A stretch of 64,000 nucleotides of DNA from Acidobacteriota bacterium (lineage in GTDB: Bacteria > Acidobacteriota > Terriglobia > Acidiferrales > UBA7541), in the NCBI GenBank assembly GCA_003224055.1, contig QHYE01000059.1:22009-86008 (forward strand). Direction: 5' to 3'. A model generated the notes under the pieces. It made no database searches and had not been told where the DNA came from. It saw only the letters and a program-made list of their open reading frames with translations. This document shows positions 36,927-46,138 of this stretch, piece by piece; position 1 is the stretch's first letter, and each line of letters begins with the position of its first letter. A program made the position numbers and the translations under genes.

Positions 36927-37298
36927 ATGAGAGCCGTCATCGCACGGACCTATGTCGCATTAAGCGGAGCGATCTTGTTCGTCGTCGGTGTGGTTGGTTT
37001 CTTTCGCCACGAAATGTTCAATCTCACATTTCCTCCCGCTCACAATGCATTTCATCTCGCTAGCGGCGCAATCGCGCTTTGGGCCGGGTTTGGAAAGCCT
37101 GTTGACAGACCGCGGCTATTCGGCTTGATTTTTGGGGCGGTTTATACGCTTGTCGCGATTGCAGGATTCGCCGGCCTTCGCGACCTCGGTCCGATCCAGT
37201 TGGGCTTGAACACACACTACAATTTTATCCACCTCGGCGTTGGCCTGCTCAGTCTCGCAGCCGGTTTTGCCGGCGCAAAGCCTGCTGCGGCCCAATAG
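36927..37298 (+). CDS. DUF4383-like four-helix membrane protein
   Basis: 123 residues with four predicted membrane helices. Resembles DUF4383: HNAFHLASGAIALWAGF and NTHYNFIHLGVGLLSLAAGF are paired His-containing helices, one in each half, suggesting an internal duplication. No known function. Small stand-alone gene on the plus strand. Confidence 0.65.
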   Translation: MRAVIARTYVALSGAILFVVGVVGFFRHEMFNLTFPPAHNAFHLASGAIALWAGFGKPVDRPRLFGLIFGAVYTLVAIAGFAGLRDLGPIQLGLNTHYNFIHLGVGLLSLAAGFAGAKPAAAQ

Positions 37299-37428
37299 AT
37301 GGGAACGTATTTTTCATTCCCGATCCGAAATGCTCAGGACGAGCTGATTTGCCCCAGAATTGACTACTGCAATTGGCCCCAGTAGAGTTGCTCGTCCTCA
37401 CGCACACTCGCGCGAAGGAGATCGCCGC

Positions 37429-38193
37429 GTGCTCGTAAGAGTATTTGAAGACAAGCTCACACTCAGCAAATCCGCCGCCGAACAGGCGTCCACTGCTGTG
37501 CGCCGTGCGATCCTCGATCGCGGACGCGCTCGTATCATCGTCGCAACCGGAACGTCCCAGTTGGATTTTCTCGATGCGCTCACCGGCGCCGAAAACATCG
37601 ACTGGCAGCGTGTCGAGATGTTTCACCTCGATGAATACGTCGGGCTGCCCATCACTCACCCGGCCAGCTTTCGCAAATATCTTCTCGAGCGTCTGATTTA
37701 CAGAACGGGGATCAGCCAGTATCACCTGTTGGACGGCGACCGCGATTCCGGTGAAGTAGTCCGCCGCGTCGGCGAGGCGCTGCACTCCGCGCCCGCGGAT
37801 GTCGCCTTTGCCGGCATCGGAGAGAACGGCCACCTGGCGTTCAACGACCCTCCGGCGGATTTCCAAACGGAAGATCCCTACCTCGTCGTCAACCTCGATG
37901 AACCTTGCCGCCGCCAGCAAGTGGGTGAGGGTTGGTTCGCGAATCTTTCGGAAGTTCCCCGCCAGGCGATTTCCATGTCGGTGCGTCAGATTATGAAGGC
38001 CAAAGAAATTATCGCCGTCGTCCCCGATGCGCGCAAAGCGCAAGCGGTCAAGCTCTGTCTCGAGGGCGAAATCAGTCCGATGGCGCCGGCGTCCATCCTG
38101 CGCACCCATCCAGCCGCGACGCTTTATCTCGATAGCGAATCCGCCAGTCTGCTCGACCCGGCAACGCTCGCTGCTCTTGCCGCCGCCGGATAA
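37429..38193 (+). CDS. nagB: Glucosamine-6-phosphate deaminase
   Basis: 254-residue enzyme converting glucosamine-6-phosphate to fructose-6-phosphate and ammonia; cytoplasmic. The active-site acid is in [10 protein letters not shown], and [14 protein letters not shown] carries the catalytic His region. ATGTSQLDF binds phosphate and [18 protein letters not shown] follows near the end. The GTG start has AAGGAG nine bases upstream; the longer frame has no such site. The neighbouring MFS gene suggests uptake plus catabolism of an amino sugar. Confidence 0.9.
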   Translation: MLVRVFEDKLTLSKSAAEQASTAVRRAILDRGRARIIVATGTSQLDFLDALTGAENIDWQRVEMFHLDEYVGLPITHPASFRKYLLERLIYRTGISQYHLLDGDRDSGEVVRRVGEALHSAPADVAFAGIGENGHLAFNDPPADFQTEDPYLVVNLDEPCRRQQVGEGWFANLSEVPRQAISMSVRQIMKAKEIIAVVPDARKAQAVKLCLEGEISPMAPASILRTHPAATLYLDSESASLLDPATLAALAAAG

Positions 38194-38246
38194 TCCGTGA
38201 CTCCCTTCGTTTCTACCAGCCCATTTGGCGAAACGGCCGCCGCGGG

Positions 38247-39575
38247 ATGCTCATGGCGGTAGCAAAACAATTGAATTCGGCACCGCCTCGTCCGATTCCC
38301 TCCTTACGCTGGTGGATCGGCGGAATTCTCTTTGCTTCGACGGTCATCAACTACATCGACCGCCAGACGCTTTCCATCCTTGCGCCCTTTCTGAAGCAGG
38401 ACTATCACTGGACCAACGTGGACTACGCCAACATCGCCATCGCCTTTCGCATCGCCTATTCCATCGGACAAACCGTGTGCGGGCGGCTGATGGATCGCGT
38501 CGGCACGCGGCGCGGCTTGACCATTAGCGTCACCTGGTACTCGATTGTCTCCGTCTTGACCTCCCTGGCCAATGGCCTTTCAAGCTTTGCTCTTTTTCGT
38601 TTTCTACTCGGCGCGGGCGAATCCGCCAATTGGCCCGGCGCGAGCAAAGCGGTTTCCGAATGGTTTCCAAAGCGCGAGCGCGGCCTTGCGGCGGCGCTGT
38701 ACGACAGCGGCTCATCCGTCGGCGGTGCGGTCGCGCCCTTTCTGATCCTGCCGGTGTACCTTCGCTGGGGATGGCGCATCGCCTTTGTCATTCCGGGGCT
38801 GCTCGGATTCTTGTGGCTCATCGTCTGGCGACGGATGTACCACCTGCCCCAGGATCATCCGCGCATCAGTGACGCCGAGCGCCAAATGATTCTTGCCGAG
38901 ACCCAGGAAGCGCAAATCGCTGGGAAACCGCGCCTGCGATGGCACGATCTCCTGAAGTTGCCTCAAACCTGGGGAACGATCATCTCCAAGGCCCTTACCG
39001 ATCCCGTTTGGTTCTTCATCACGGACTGGTTTCCCATCTACCTCGTCGCAAAAGGCATTTCACTCAAGAGCGGCTTGCTGGCCGTATGGGTTCCCTTTCT
39101 CGCTGCGGACCTGGGCAATTTCTTCGGCGGCGGCATTTCTGGCTATTTGATTCGGCGCGGCTGGTCGTTAGGCGCCGCTCGAAAAGCGCTGGTTGTTTTT
39201 GGCGGCGTCGGCGTTCTGCTGCTCATCCCCACCATCTTCACCGTGAACCTGTACCTGATCACGCTGCTTTTCGCCCTGGCCACATTTTCCTACGCATCGT
39301 TTTCCACCATCGCCAACGTGCTCCCCACAGACCTCTACCATAGCGACGCCGTTGCTTCCGTCAGCGGCCTCAGCGGCACCGGCGCGGGCATCGGCACTAT
39401 CATCGCTTTCGAGTTGATCGGACACCTCTCGGACGCGCGCCAGGCGTCCGCCGTGCATTCCTTCGATCCGATCGTGATTGCCGCCGGACTGATTCCCTTC
39501 GTCGGCATGATTCTCGTCTTGCTCCTCGTGCGCAACACCCGAGCCACCGACCAGGGCTTAGTCCGCCGCATCTGA
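38247..39575 (+). CDS. MFS transporter, anion:cation (ExuT-like) group
   Basis: 442 residues, about 12 membrane helices. [20 protein letters not shown] and [13 protein letters not shown] (the MFS loop 2-3 motif) place it among hexuronate/glucarate-like ACS transporters, as does [20 protein letters not shown]. It probably imports a sugar acid or a related sugar by proton symport. It is 54 bases after nagB, so an amino-sugar or uronate substrate is reasonable but unproven. Confidence 0.85.
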   Translation: MLMAVAKQLNSAPPRPIPSLRWWIGGILFASTVINYIDRQTLSILAPFLKQDYHWTNVDYANIAIAFRIAYSIGQTVCGRLMDRVGTRRGLTISVTWYSIVSVLTSLANGLSSFALFRFLLGAGESANWPGASKAVSEWFPKRERGLAAALYDSGSSVGGAVAPFLILPVYLRWGWRIAFVIPGLLGFLWLIVWRRMYHLPQDHPRISDAERQMILAETQEAQIAGKPRLRWHDLLKLPQTWGTIISKALTDPVWFFITDWFPIYLVAKGISLKSGLLAVWVPFLAADLGNFFGGGISGYLIRRGWSLGAARKALVVFGGVGVLLLIPTIFTVNLYLITLLFALATFSYASFSTIANVLPTDLYHSDAVASVSGLSGTGAGIGTIIAFELIGHLSDARQASAVHSFDPIVIAAGLIPFVGMILVLLLVRNTRATDQGLVRRI

Positions 39576-39603
39576 TTCGCCAATTTGCCGCAGTGAATCC
39601 GGA

Positions 39604-39644
39604 TTGACATCCTTCCGGAAATTAGCTAAGCTAGATTAGCTAAT
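39604..39644 (+). promoter_or_regulatory. Promoter and operator of the phd-vapC module
   Basis: TTGACA at 39604-39609 is followed by two copies of the self-complementary octamer TTAGCTAA (39622-39629 and 39636-39643), 14 bases apart. They cover the expected -10 (TAAGCT) and end one base before the antitoxin ATG, so the transcript has almost no leader. Phd-type antitoxins repress their own operon by binding such repeats; binding here is inference. Confidence 0.6.
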
Positions 39645-39875
39645 ATGCCCACGGTCAAGATCCATCACGCAAAGACACACCTCTCTCGCCTCATCGAAAA
39701 GGCCTGCGATGGCGAGGAGATCATCATTGCTCGCGGCGACCAGCCTCTCGTTCGCCTTCAGCCCCTGATTGAGAAAACGGGGCAGCGCAAGCCGGGCAGC
39801 ATGAAGGGAAAGCTCAAGGTCGGCCCTGAGTTCTTCGAGCCGCTCCCGGACGCGGAGCTCGCGGCCTGGGAGTGA
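39645..39875 (+). CDS. Phd/YefM-family antitoxin
   Basis: 76 residues. The N-terminal DNA-binding fold MPTVKIHHAKTHLSRLIEKA and GEEIIIARGDQPLVRL are typical of Phd/YefM antitoxins. The C-terminal tail (FEPLPDAELAAWE) binds the toxin. It represses the operon through TTAGCTAA repeats upstream and neutralises the adjacent PIN-domain toxin. Confidence 0.88.
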   Translation: MPTVKIHHAKTHLSRLIEKACDGEEIIIARGDQPLVRLQPLIEKTGQRKPGSMKGKLKVGPEFFEPLPDAELAAWE

Positions 39876-39878
39876 TTT

Positions 39879-40268
39879 CTGCGTCTTCTTCTGGACACGC
39901 ACGCGCTGCTCTGGTGGCTGGCCGATGATCCCGCACTCCCGCCACGCGCCCGCAAGTTCATCCGCTCTCGTTCCAATACTGTGTTCGTCAGTGCTGCTTC
40001 GGCATGGGAGATTGCTACGAAATCCCGCATCGGCAAGCTCCCGCAAGCCGCCGACCTCGCTCTCCGTTTCGACGCAATCCTTCTCCAGGAATCCTTTGAA
40101 TCTCTCCCGATCACGTCCGAACATGCCGCCCGCGCCGGATTACTCCCCGGCCCTCATAAGGACCCTTTCGACCGTATGCTCATCGCTCAATCCCTGGCCG
40201 AAAATCTGCCGATCCTCAGCAACGACTCGGTCTTTGACACCTACAAACTTCGGCGGCTCTGGGATTGA
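39879..40268 (+). CDS. vapC: VapC-like PIN-domain toxin, CTG start
   Basis: 129-residue RNase. The four PIN-domain acids are present: Asp in RLLLDTHALLWWLADD, Glu in AASAWEIATK, Asp in KDPFDRMLIAQ and Asp in ILSNDSVFD. The conserved N-terminus can only be reached from a CTG at 39879, three bases after the antitoxin stop in the same frame; no ATG, GTG or TTG lies before the first catalytic Asp. A weak start would keep toxin below antitoxin. A later GTG would delete the first acidic residue. Confidence 0.82.
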   Translation: MRLLLDTHALLWWLADDPALPPRARKFIRSRSNTVFVSAASAWEIATKSRIGKLPQAADLALRFDAILLQESFESLPITSEHAARAGLLPGPHKDPFDRMLIAQSLAENLPILSNDSVFDTYKLRRLWD

Positions 40269-40296
40269 CTTCTTGATCGCGGCCGCTTGCGCTGTC

Positions 40297-40758
40297 TCAA
40301 CGAACACGGAACTCCGCGCGAATAAACGCCTTGATCCCTTCTTCTCCCGTCAAGCGCAAGCACAGCAATTTTCCCTCGCGTTCCAGGTCGATATGAAAAT
40401 CAAAGAACGGGCAGCACTTGCTCTCCGCCGCCACCCATTCCGCTAACTGCGCCAGCGAAATGTCCGCCGGGCTGAACTTGAATTCATAGCCCTTCTCCGT
40501 TTCGACGATTTCCTTGCGTTGGGCGCCAAGTTTTTCGCTCAATTGCTTGTGCCGAGCCCGCTCAGTCGGATTCAGTGCCTTGGTGTTGCAGTAGAACCTG
40601 CTTTGCATCGCTGCCGCCTGCCTTTCGGGCCTCACTGCGATTGCCGAGCTTTGCGCCAGCAGCCCGGCGGCTCCGCCGCTCACAAGGAACAAAGCCACAG
40701 CCCATTTCGCCGCGATTTGCCAGCTCGCTTCTACAAAACGATTCTTCTTTCCGCTCAT
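40297..40758 (-). CDS. Membrane/periplasmic protein with ESKCCPFFDF motif, target of MerR
   Basis: 153 residues. The N-terminal helix IAAKWAVALFLVSGGAAGLL is a signal or anchor. The C-terminal domain starts at ALNPTERARHKQLSEKLG and contains AEWVAAESKCCPFFDFHI followed by LCLRLTGEEGIKAFIRAEF. I recall this domain next to metal-responsive regulators, but have no name for it. The vicinal Cys pair suggests metal or thiol binding. GGAGGAA precedes the ATG. It is divergent from merR, and its promoter has MerR architecture. Confidence 0.7.
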   Translation of the reverse strand: MSGKKNRFVEASWQIAAKWAVALFLVSGGAAGLLAQSSAIAVRPERQAAAMQSRFYCNTKALNPTERARHKQLSEKLGAQRKEIVETEKGYEFKFSPADISLAQLAEWVAAESKCCPFFDFHIDLEREGKLLCLRLTGEEGIKAFIRAEFRVR

Positions 40759-40798
40759 GGTCTTCCTCCGATTAGGATTTGCCACGTCCCATCCCCGG

Positions 40799-40829
40799 AT
40801 GCTAGAAGTTAAAGTCAGCTTTAAGTCAA
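40799..40829 (-). promoter_or_regulatory. MerR-type promoter with 19-bp spacer
   Basis: Minus-strand TTGACT (40829-40824) and TAGCAT (40804-40799) are separated by exactly 19 bases, the over-long spacer characteristic of MerR-activated promoters. Inside it is the dyad TTAAAG-TCAG-CTTTAA. This predicts activation of the 40297-40758 gene by the neighbouring MerR protein. Confidence 0.7.
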
Positions 40830-40851
40830 GCGATATTCCAGGAAGTGAAAA

Positions 40852-41262
40852 ATGAAAATCGGGGAACTCGCCGCCCGCGCAGGTCTTAACGCCTCCGCCC
40901 TCCGCTACTACGAAAAAATGGGCCTGCTCGCCCCTCCGTACCGCACCGGCGGCCAGCGCCGCTATCCCAGTGACGCCCTCGACCGCGCGCTACTCATTCG
41001 CTTCGCCGGCGACATAGGCTTCACCCTCGGCGAGATCAAACTGTTTCTCCATGGCCTGCGCGGCAATACCCCCGTCGGCCCCCGCTGGAAAAAACTCGCC
41101 CATCACAAAATCCGCGAAATGGATGAAACGATTGAGCGTTCACTTCGCTTGAAATCTCTCCTCCAGCATCTCCTCCACTGCCACTGCCCCTCGCTGCAAG
41201 TCTGCGTCCAGCGTCTCAGTCTCACCTCCAGCCTCCGCCGCATTGCGCGCCGCACAAAATAA
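40852..41262 (+). CDS. MerR-family transcriptional regulator
   Basis: 136 residues. The winged-helix N-terminus KIGELAARAGLNASALRYYE, then GGQRRYPSDALDRALLIRF and GFTLGEIKLFL, is a standard MerR DNA-binding domain. A coiled dimerisation helix ends in HCHCPSLQVC, a cysteine cluster able to bind a metal ion or react with thiol stress. Divergent from the CCPFF protein with the MerR-type promoter between them. A remnant of a second, similar merR lies 1.5 kb downstream. Confidence 0.88.
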   Translation: MKIGELAARAGLNASALRYYEKMGLLAPPYRTGGQRRYPSDALDRALLIRFAGDIGFTLGEIKLFLHGLRGNTPVGPRWKKLAHHKIREMDETIERSLRLKSLLQHLLHCHCPSLQVCVQRLSLTSSLRRIARRTK

Positions 41263-41360
41263 ACTCCGATGGGCGAACCGGTCGCTGTTGATTGGCGGCG
41301 CAATTCCTGTTTTGCTGAGGTATAGTTTCCGGACCAATCCTGGCAAGCGGAGGACCCACT

Positions 41361-41966
41361 GTGAAATTCAAGCTTTTAACGTTCGCTACAGCTCTCTCAC
41401 TTTGCAATGTAGCCGCTGCCGCGCAGTCGCCTGCCGCCTCGCCCGCAACGCCGCCGCAGCAAACTCAACCCAAACCTCCCCAGGACCCCTCAGCCCAGGT
41501 TCCGGCTCCCAGGCCAGACGACGTCAAATCCATCGACAGCATCCTCGCCGCTCTCTACAACGTGATCTCCGGCCCCGCCGGCGAGCGAGACTGGAATCGT
41601 TTTCGTTCCCTGTTTTTGCCTGGCGCCACTCTCACCTCCGCCGGAAAGGACCGCGAAGGGAATATTCACGTTCGTCCGCGCACCGTGGAAGGATATGTAA
41701 CGGGCGCCGGCGGCTATTTCGCACAGCACGGTTTTTTCGAAAGCCCGATCGTGAGCCGCGTCCAGACGTTTGGCAACGTCGCCCAGGTCTTCTGCAGCTA
41801 CGAATCCCGCGGCGCCGCCGGTGAAGCGCCCTTCGCCCGCGGCATTAACAGTATCCAGTTGGCTTATGATGGCAAACGCTGGTGGGTCGTCAGCATCCTC
41901 TGGGACGAGGAGCGCCCCGACAATCCGCTCCCCAAGGAATTCGCCGTCAAGCCCGGCAGCAAATAG
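41361..41966 (+). CDS. Secreted NTF2-like/SnoaL-fold protein
   Basis: 201 residues. A signal peptide (LLTFATALSLCNVAAAAQ) and a Pro/Gln-rich linker are followed by a cone-shaped domain of the NTF2/DUF4440 kind: ISGPAGERDWNRFRSLFLPG, then IQLAYDGKRWWVVSILWDEE. This fold binds small ligands or is structural; no catalytic residues can be assigned. Probably periplasmic. Confidence 0.7.
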   Translation: MKFKLLTFATALSLCNVAAAAQSPAASPATPPQQTQPKPPQDPSAQVPAPRPDDVKSIDSILAALYNVISGPAGERDWNRFRSLFLPGATLTSAGKDREGNIHVRPRTVEGYVTGAGGYFAQHGFFESPIVSRVQTFGNVAQVFCSYESRGAAGEAPFARGINSIQLAYDGKRWWVVSILWDEERPDNPLPKEFAVKPGSK

Positions 41967-42166
41967 ATACTAATCCCTTCGTTCACCCGTTTTCCGTCAC
42001 CTGTAGATTTCACTGTCATGCCATCCAGACGGTTTTCTGACCGTCGGCCCGCACGCATTTCCCCAATTTTATGATTCTGCAAGGTTTGCATAGCATCCCC
42101 TCGTGGCCCACAGCTTGCCTTCCCTTTAGGCGAAGGGGCCCTTCTATCTTATTGACGGAGGAACTT

Positions 42167-42676
42167 ATGCGTCTACGTAACTTGGCAATCCTTGGGCTAC
42201 TCTTTTTGACTGCGGCCGGCAAATGCGCCGCGCAAGTGCAAGGCGAAAGCTATCACGGACACGCGTATGCCTATGTCGCACCTGGAGGTTTAACCGCCAG
42301 AGGAAACACGCTTAAAGCAATTGCCCTCGGTGTCGGCGGCGAAGCCATGCTGTACAAGGGCTTGGCAGCCGGCGCGGACATCGGTTGGCAGGGACCGACG
42401 GAAAGCTTCAGAAATGGTTTCGGATTGGCCTCTTTCAACGGCGCCTATCACTTCGTGAGCTCGCAGCACGAGCGGAGGTTCGTTCCGTTCGTCACCGCGG
42501 GCTACACGCGATCCTTTGCCAACCAGAGCGGCGCGAACCTCGCCAACTACGGCGTGGGTTTCCAATATTGGTTCAAGGAGCGCTGGGCCTTCCGCGTTGA
42601 GGGTCGCGACCATATCAACACGACTGGCCCGGTTGCACACGCGTGGCAAGTCCGCTTCGCGATCGTCTTCCGGTAA
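42167..42676 (+). CDS. Small outer-membrane beta-barrel-like protein
   Basis: 169 residues. After a signal peptide (LAILGLLFLTAAGKCAAQ) the sequence alternates in short beta strands with aromatic girdles (HGHAYAYVAPGG, FVPFVTAGYTRSF, YGVGFQYWFKERWAFRVEGR) and ends in VRFAIVFR, a C-terminal Phe-containing strand. This looks like an eight-stranded OmpA/OmpW-like barrel. The ATG has GGAGG six bases upstream; a longer frame exists but lacks a site. Confidence 0.7.
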   Translation: MRLRNLAILGLLFLTAAGKCAAQVQGESYHGHAYAYVAPGGLTARGNTLKAIALGVGGEAMLYKGLAAGADIGWQGPTESFRNGFGLASFNGAYHFVSSQHERRFVPFVTAGYTRSFANQSGANLANYGVGFQYWFKERWAFRVEGRDHINTTGPVAHAWQVRFAIVFR

Positions 42677-42742
42677 CTCTAACCTCCTACGCCCGCCCGG
42701 GTGAGTCTCTCCTCCTGACCGACTCCCCGGGCCCCATGCCTC

Positions 42743-42841
42743 GGTGGCCAGTCCCACTATGCAAGCGACGCCCTCCCTCGCATAATCTTGATCCGTTTCG
42801 CCACCGACATGGGTTTCACCCTCAGCGAAAGCGGCCTATAG
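42743..42841 (+). pseudogene. merR remnant
   Basis: This frame reads GGQSHYASDALPRIILIRFA then TDMGFTLSESGL and a stop. It aligns with GGQRRYPSDALDRALLIRFA and GDIGFTLGEIKL of the intact merR at 40852. The recognition-helix part is absent or degraded upstream and the coding frame stops, so it is a broken partial copy. No other gene is supported in 42677-42867. Confidence 0.7.
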
Positions 42842-42867
42842 ATGCGGGTGGAAAACTGGACTCTCAA

Positions 42868-45579
42868 CTACGGCGCGTCCCAGTCGAGGGCGACGATTTC
42901 TTGGCTTCCAGTATCTTTGAGCAATAACGGCGAATCATCTGGCGCAAGGCCGAGCCACAGGCCCCAGTAACCCGTCAACTGGAACCCCTTCACAGTGACC
43001 ATTTGCTCCACCTTTCGGTCACGGATTCCTACCCGAAACACTCCCACATCCGGCTGTTGCTGCAGGAAATAGACATACTTCCCGTCCTGAGACCAACCAG
43101 GATACGCCGCCGCCGTGTTGCTCAGCACCGCCCACTTCTGGGTTTCGAAATCGAACAGCCTCAAGCCCAGCGAATCGGCCGGCATCCCTACCATGTACCG
43201 CCCATCCGGAGACCAACGGGGAGAATACAATCCCTCGGAGCCGGGAAGATTAGAGACTTGGCGCGTCTTCAGATCAAAGATGTGAATGCCGTCCATCGCC
43301 GTGCGGATCACTCCTCCAAAGGCGACAGAATTACCATCCGGAGACCAGGTCGGATCGGTCTGAGTTTCAGGGCCGCCGGGCATCATCGCCTTAGGTGTGC
43401 CACCATCGGCCGAAACAAGATAGATGCGCGTCGGCTTGCCGGTCTCATAGTCAAAGAAGACAAGCTGTTTCCCATCCGGCGACCAGCGAGGCACCATCGC
43501 ATAAAGCGGTGGAAAGCTGAGCTGAAGCCGGTCACTCCCGTCTGCCTTGCTTCGCCAGAGTGTCCCCTCGGGATACAAAACGTAGGCTACCCATTGGCCG
43601 TCCTTCGAGAAGGCTACGTCCTGGGCTGAGATTCCCGAAAGAAAAGGCTCGACGGCCTTGGACTTGGCGTCGTAGCGCACGAGTTCTCCGCGCGCCAGGC
43701 CCGCCACCGCGAAGAGCTTTCTGCCATCTTTGCTGGGTATTGGAAATCCGTAGTTGATTGCTCCTGAAGTTAACTGCAGCGGCTCGCGGGTGACCTTGCG
43801 CAGAAGACTTTCCTTCTCGCGCAAAGCCCAGAGTTGACCACCGGAGTCGAAAACGAAATACTTCCCGTCGGGCGTCCACCGGCCGCAACATTCCCCACCT
43901 AAACCAGAAATATCACTCTTGCGATTGGATTGACGCCAGCTTGCGAGCAGCGGGTGGAGGTTCGTGCCGTCGGCCAAAACCTGCCAGAGTGAACTGATTC
44001 TCGTCTTGGGATCAATCACGTTGAAGCGTATCAGGCTTCCGTCGGGAGACCATGCCGTCCCCCACGCACGGCCCGGTAAGGAAGCAAGCCTGTGAGACTC
44101 CGTCCCGTCACCGTCAGCGAGGTAGAGATCGCTTCCCTTGACGTAGACGAGCTTCTTCCCATCTGGGGACCACGCTCCATCGTGACCGGCGGTATCCGCC
44201 AATCGGTGCGGCGAGCCGCCTAGGACCGGTAAAGCCGAGAGCGGCCCCTCCGCGACGCTGCCAGGCCTGTCCGCCACGAGGAGGTCCGAGCCGTCCGGGG
44301 AAACATTCAAAACAATCAGGGTAGGTGACGAGGCCGGAATAGGCGCGACTAGTCCTCCAGCAGCCGACACCTGAGCGATAGGAAAACTGAAGCCCTGGGC
44401 TTGCTCTTGCAAGTACAGGCGCGAGCCATCCGTGCCCACCAGAAACTTGGGGCGGGCATCGTGCGTGATTTGTACATACCCCGAGACTTTGGGCGAAGGC
44501 AGGGAAGGCACAAGCCAATAAACGACAGCCGTGCCGGCTGCGGCGACGGCCGCCAGGCCGCCGAGCAAAGCTTTCCTGTGTCGTCGGACGAGATGAACGG
44601 CTAGAGCCCGGTCGCTCGAGCTGTCTGTTACAGCCGCGACTGTTGTGCCGGCGCCGCCGCCTCCTGTGACGAGAGGCACCCTGCCGGAGGCCGGTGCCAC
44701 GGCCGTGGGGGTCCCTGAGCTCGTGTCGCGCCTCAGCCGCTTCAGTTCGGACCCCAGATCGGAGGCGCTTTGGTAGCGCAGGTCGCGGTCTTTCTCCATG
44801 GCGCGATTGATGATTTCCTCGAGCTTGGGCGGAACTTCGGGGTTGATCCCCACCGGAGGCACTGGTGCGCGTTCCAGAATGGCGTTGAAGATCATCCCAG
44901 AGGTGTCGCCTCGGAACGGCAGCTGCCCGGTGGCCATCTCATACAGCATTGCCCCGAAGGAAAACAGGTCAGTTCGAGCATCCAAATCCTTGCCTCTGAC
45001 CTGTTCAGGAGACATGTAAGCGACGGTGCCAAGAGCCGTACCCGGGCTGGTGAGATGCTCCTGTACGTCGAAGGTCGCCGCGGTCCGCTCCGTTCCCGTT
45101 ACTGGTTTGGGAGAGAGCTTGGCTAAGCCAAAATCGAGAATTTTGGCGTGGCCGCGATCAGTCACAAAGACGTTTGCGGGCTTAATGTCGCGATGAACGA
45201 TTCCTTTGCCGTGCGCGGCATCGAGCGCGTCGGCGATCTCGATGCCCAGCGAGAGTAGAGTTTCCAGCTCCATGGTACGACTGCCGATGCGGTGCTTCAA
45301 GGTCGCGCCTTCCAGAAACTCCATGGCAATAAACGCTTTCCCGTCTTGTTCACCGATGTCATAGATCGTGCAGATGTTGGGGTGATTTAGGGCAGACGCG
45401 GCCTGCGCCTCGCGCTGGAACCGGGCAAGGGCTTGCGGGTTTCGGGCTACCTCCTCAGGCAGGAACTTAAGCGCGACGAAACGGTGGAGACGAGTGTCCT
45501 CAGCTTTATAGACCACTCCCATCCCGCCGCCGCCGAGCTTCTCGATGACACTGTAGTGCGAGATGGTTTGGCCGATCAT
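42868..45579 (-). CDS. Ser/Thr protein kinase with TolB-like propeller
   Basis: 903 residues, inner membrane. Residues 1-270 are a PknB-type kinase: glycine loop [20 protein letters not shown] Lys, [11 protein letters not shown] catalytic loop, DFGLAKL, and VAYMSPEQ activation segment. A membrane helix ([20 protein letters not shown]) near 340 precedes a C-terminal beta propeller. The propeller's PD40/TolB repeats carry the WSPDGK theme at least seven times. The propeller would face the periplasm and sense a ligand or partner. This architecture is strongly expanded in Acidobacteriota. Targets unknown. Confidence 0.92.
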   Translation of the reverse strand: MIGQTISHYSVIEKLGGGGMGVVYKAEDTRLHRFVALKFLPEEVARNPQALARFQREAQAASALNHPNICTIYDIGEQDGKAFIAMEFLEGATLKHRIGSRTMELETLLSLGIEIADALDAAHGKGIVHRDIKPANVFVTDRGHAKILDFGLAKLSPKPVTGTERTAATFDVQEHLTSPGTALGTVAYMSPEQVRGKDLDARTDLFSFGAMLYEMATGQLPFRGDTSGMIFNAILERAPVPPVGINPEVPPKLEEIINRAMEKDRDLRYQSASDLGSELKRLRRDTSSGTPTAVAPASGRVPLVTGGGGAGTTVAAVTDSSSDRALAVHLVRRHRKALLGGLAAVAAAGTAVVYWLVPSLPSPKVSGYVQITHDARPKFLVGTDGSRLYLQEQAQGFSFPIAQVSAAGGLVAPIPASSPTLIVLNVSPDGSDLLVADRPGSVAEGPLSALPVLGGSPHRLADTAGHDGAWSPDGKKLVYVKGSDLYLADGDGTESHRLASLPGRAWGTAWSPDGSLIRFNVIDPKTRISSLWQVLADGTNLHPLLASWRQSNRKSDISGLGGECCGRWTPDGKYFVFDSGGQLWALREKESLLRKVTREPLQLTSGAINYGFPIPSKDGRKLFAVAGLARGELVRYDAKSKAVEPFLSGISAQDVAFSKDGQWVAYVLYPEGTLWRSKADGSDRLQLSFPPLYAMVPRWSPDGKQLVFFDYETGKPTRIYLVSADGGTPKAMMPGGPETQTDPTWSPDGNSVAFGGVIRTAMDGIHIFDLKTRQVSNLPGSEGLYSPRWSPDGRYMVGMPADSLGLRLFDFETQKWAVLSNTAAAYPGWSQDGKYVYFLQQQPDVGVFRVGIRDRKVEQMVTVKGFQLTGYWGLWLGLAPDDSPLLLKDTGSQEIVALDWDAP

Positions 45580-45763
45580 GGCAGAAGATAGTGATTCTTG
45601 GCTCGCATCTTAGGAGCGCAAGCACCGCCAAGTCAATTACTCTATTACTTCCCGGCGCACAGATGGCTCCCACATCACTACCTCTATACGCCGGGAGGCC
45701 CGCCCGTGCATTTTGCGTCGTGCCCACTCCAACCGCTGCTCTGCCATGCCCCACCAAATGAGC

Positions 45764-46025
45764 CACTTACAAGTAACTATTGACAAATAGTACGGATATG
45801 CTACAACGGTTTTTGAATTTCACGCCGCAAACTCGCCCCGCCTGCCAGGTAGTCCTTCAAACTCCTTCAAACTCCTTCAAAATCATTGGGTCTCACGGAG
45901 TTACCTTCTCGCCAACGGTTCGCTTGCATAAGTCCTTTAGCTGCAACACTAATGGATCTCCTCGCAAGTGTTGCAAACAAAAGACTTACGGCAAGACTAA
46001 CTCCTTTAGCTGCAACACTTACAAA
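45764..46025 (+). repeat. Intergenic element E2, homologous to E1, oriented into xseA
   Basis: It begins CTTACAAGTAACTATTGACA, then AATAGTACGGATATGCTA, matching E1 in order and spacing. Then CGCCTGCCAGGTAGTCCTTC and three CTCCTTCAAA-type decamers (E1 has two), GAGTTACCTT, and three copies of the 28-bp repeat. The repeat copies are inverted at 45927-45951, direct at 45963-45990 (CGCAAGTGTTGCAAACAAAA and GACTTACG) and inverted at 45996-46021. There is no gene between 45580 and 46138. The part before E2 shows nothing else I can support. Confidence 0.7.
45780..45807 (+). promoter_or_regulatory. Promoter-like block in E2, upstream of xseA
   Basis: TTGACA (45780-45785), a 16-base spacer AATAGTACGGATATGC and TACAAC as the -10. 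The -35 and the spacer match E1 closely, but the -10 is poorer than E1's TATAGT. It would produce a leader of about 330 bases to xseA. Confidence 0.45.
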
Positions 46026-46138
46026 AAACAGGGGGAGGGGCGTGCGATCCCGGTTCGGTCCGTTGAGCGTCCTTTCGTTACCTCTTTACTTCCATACCTC
46101 CTTGCTTCATCTTTTCCCCTCACTCGGAGTCACCAGCC

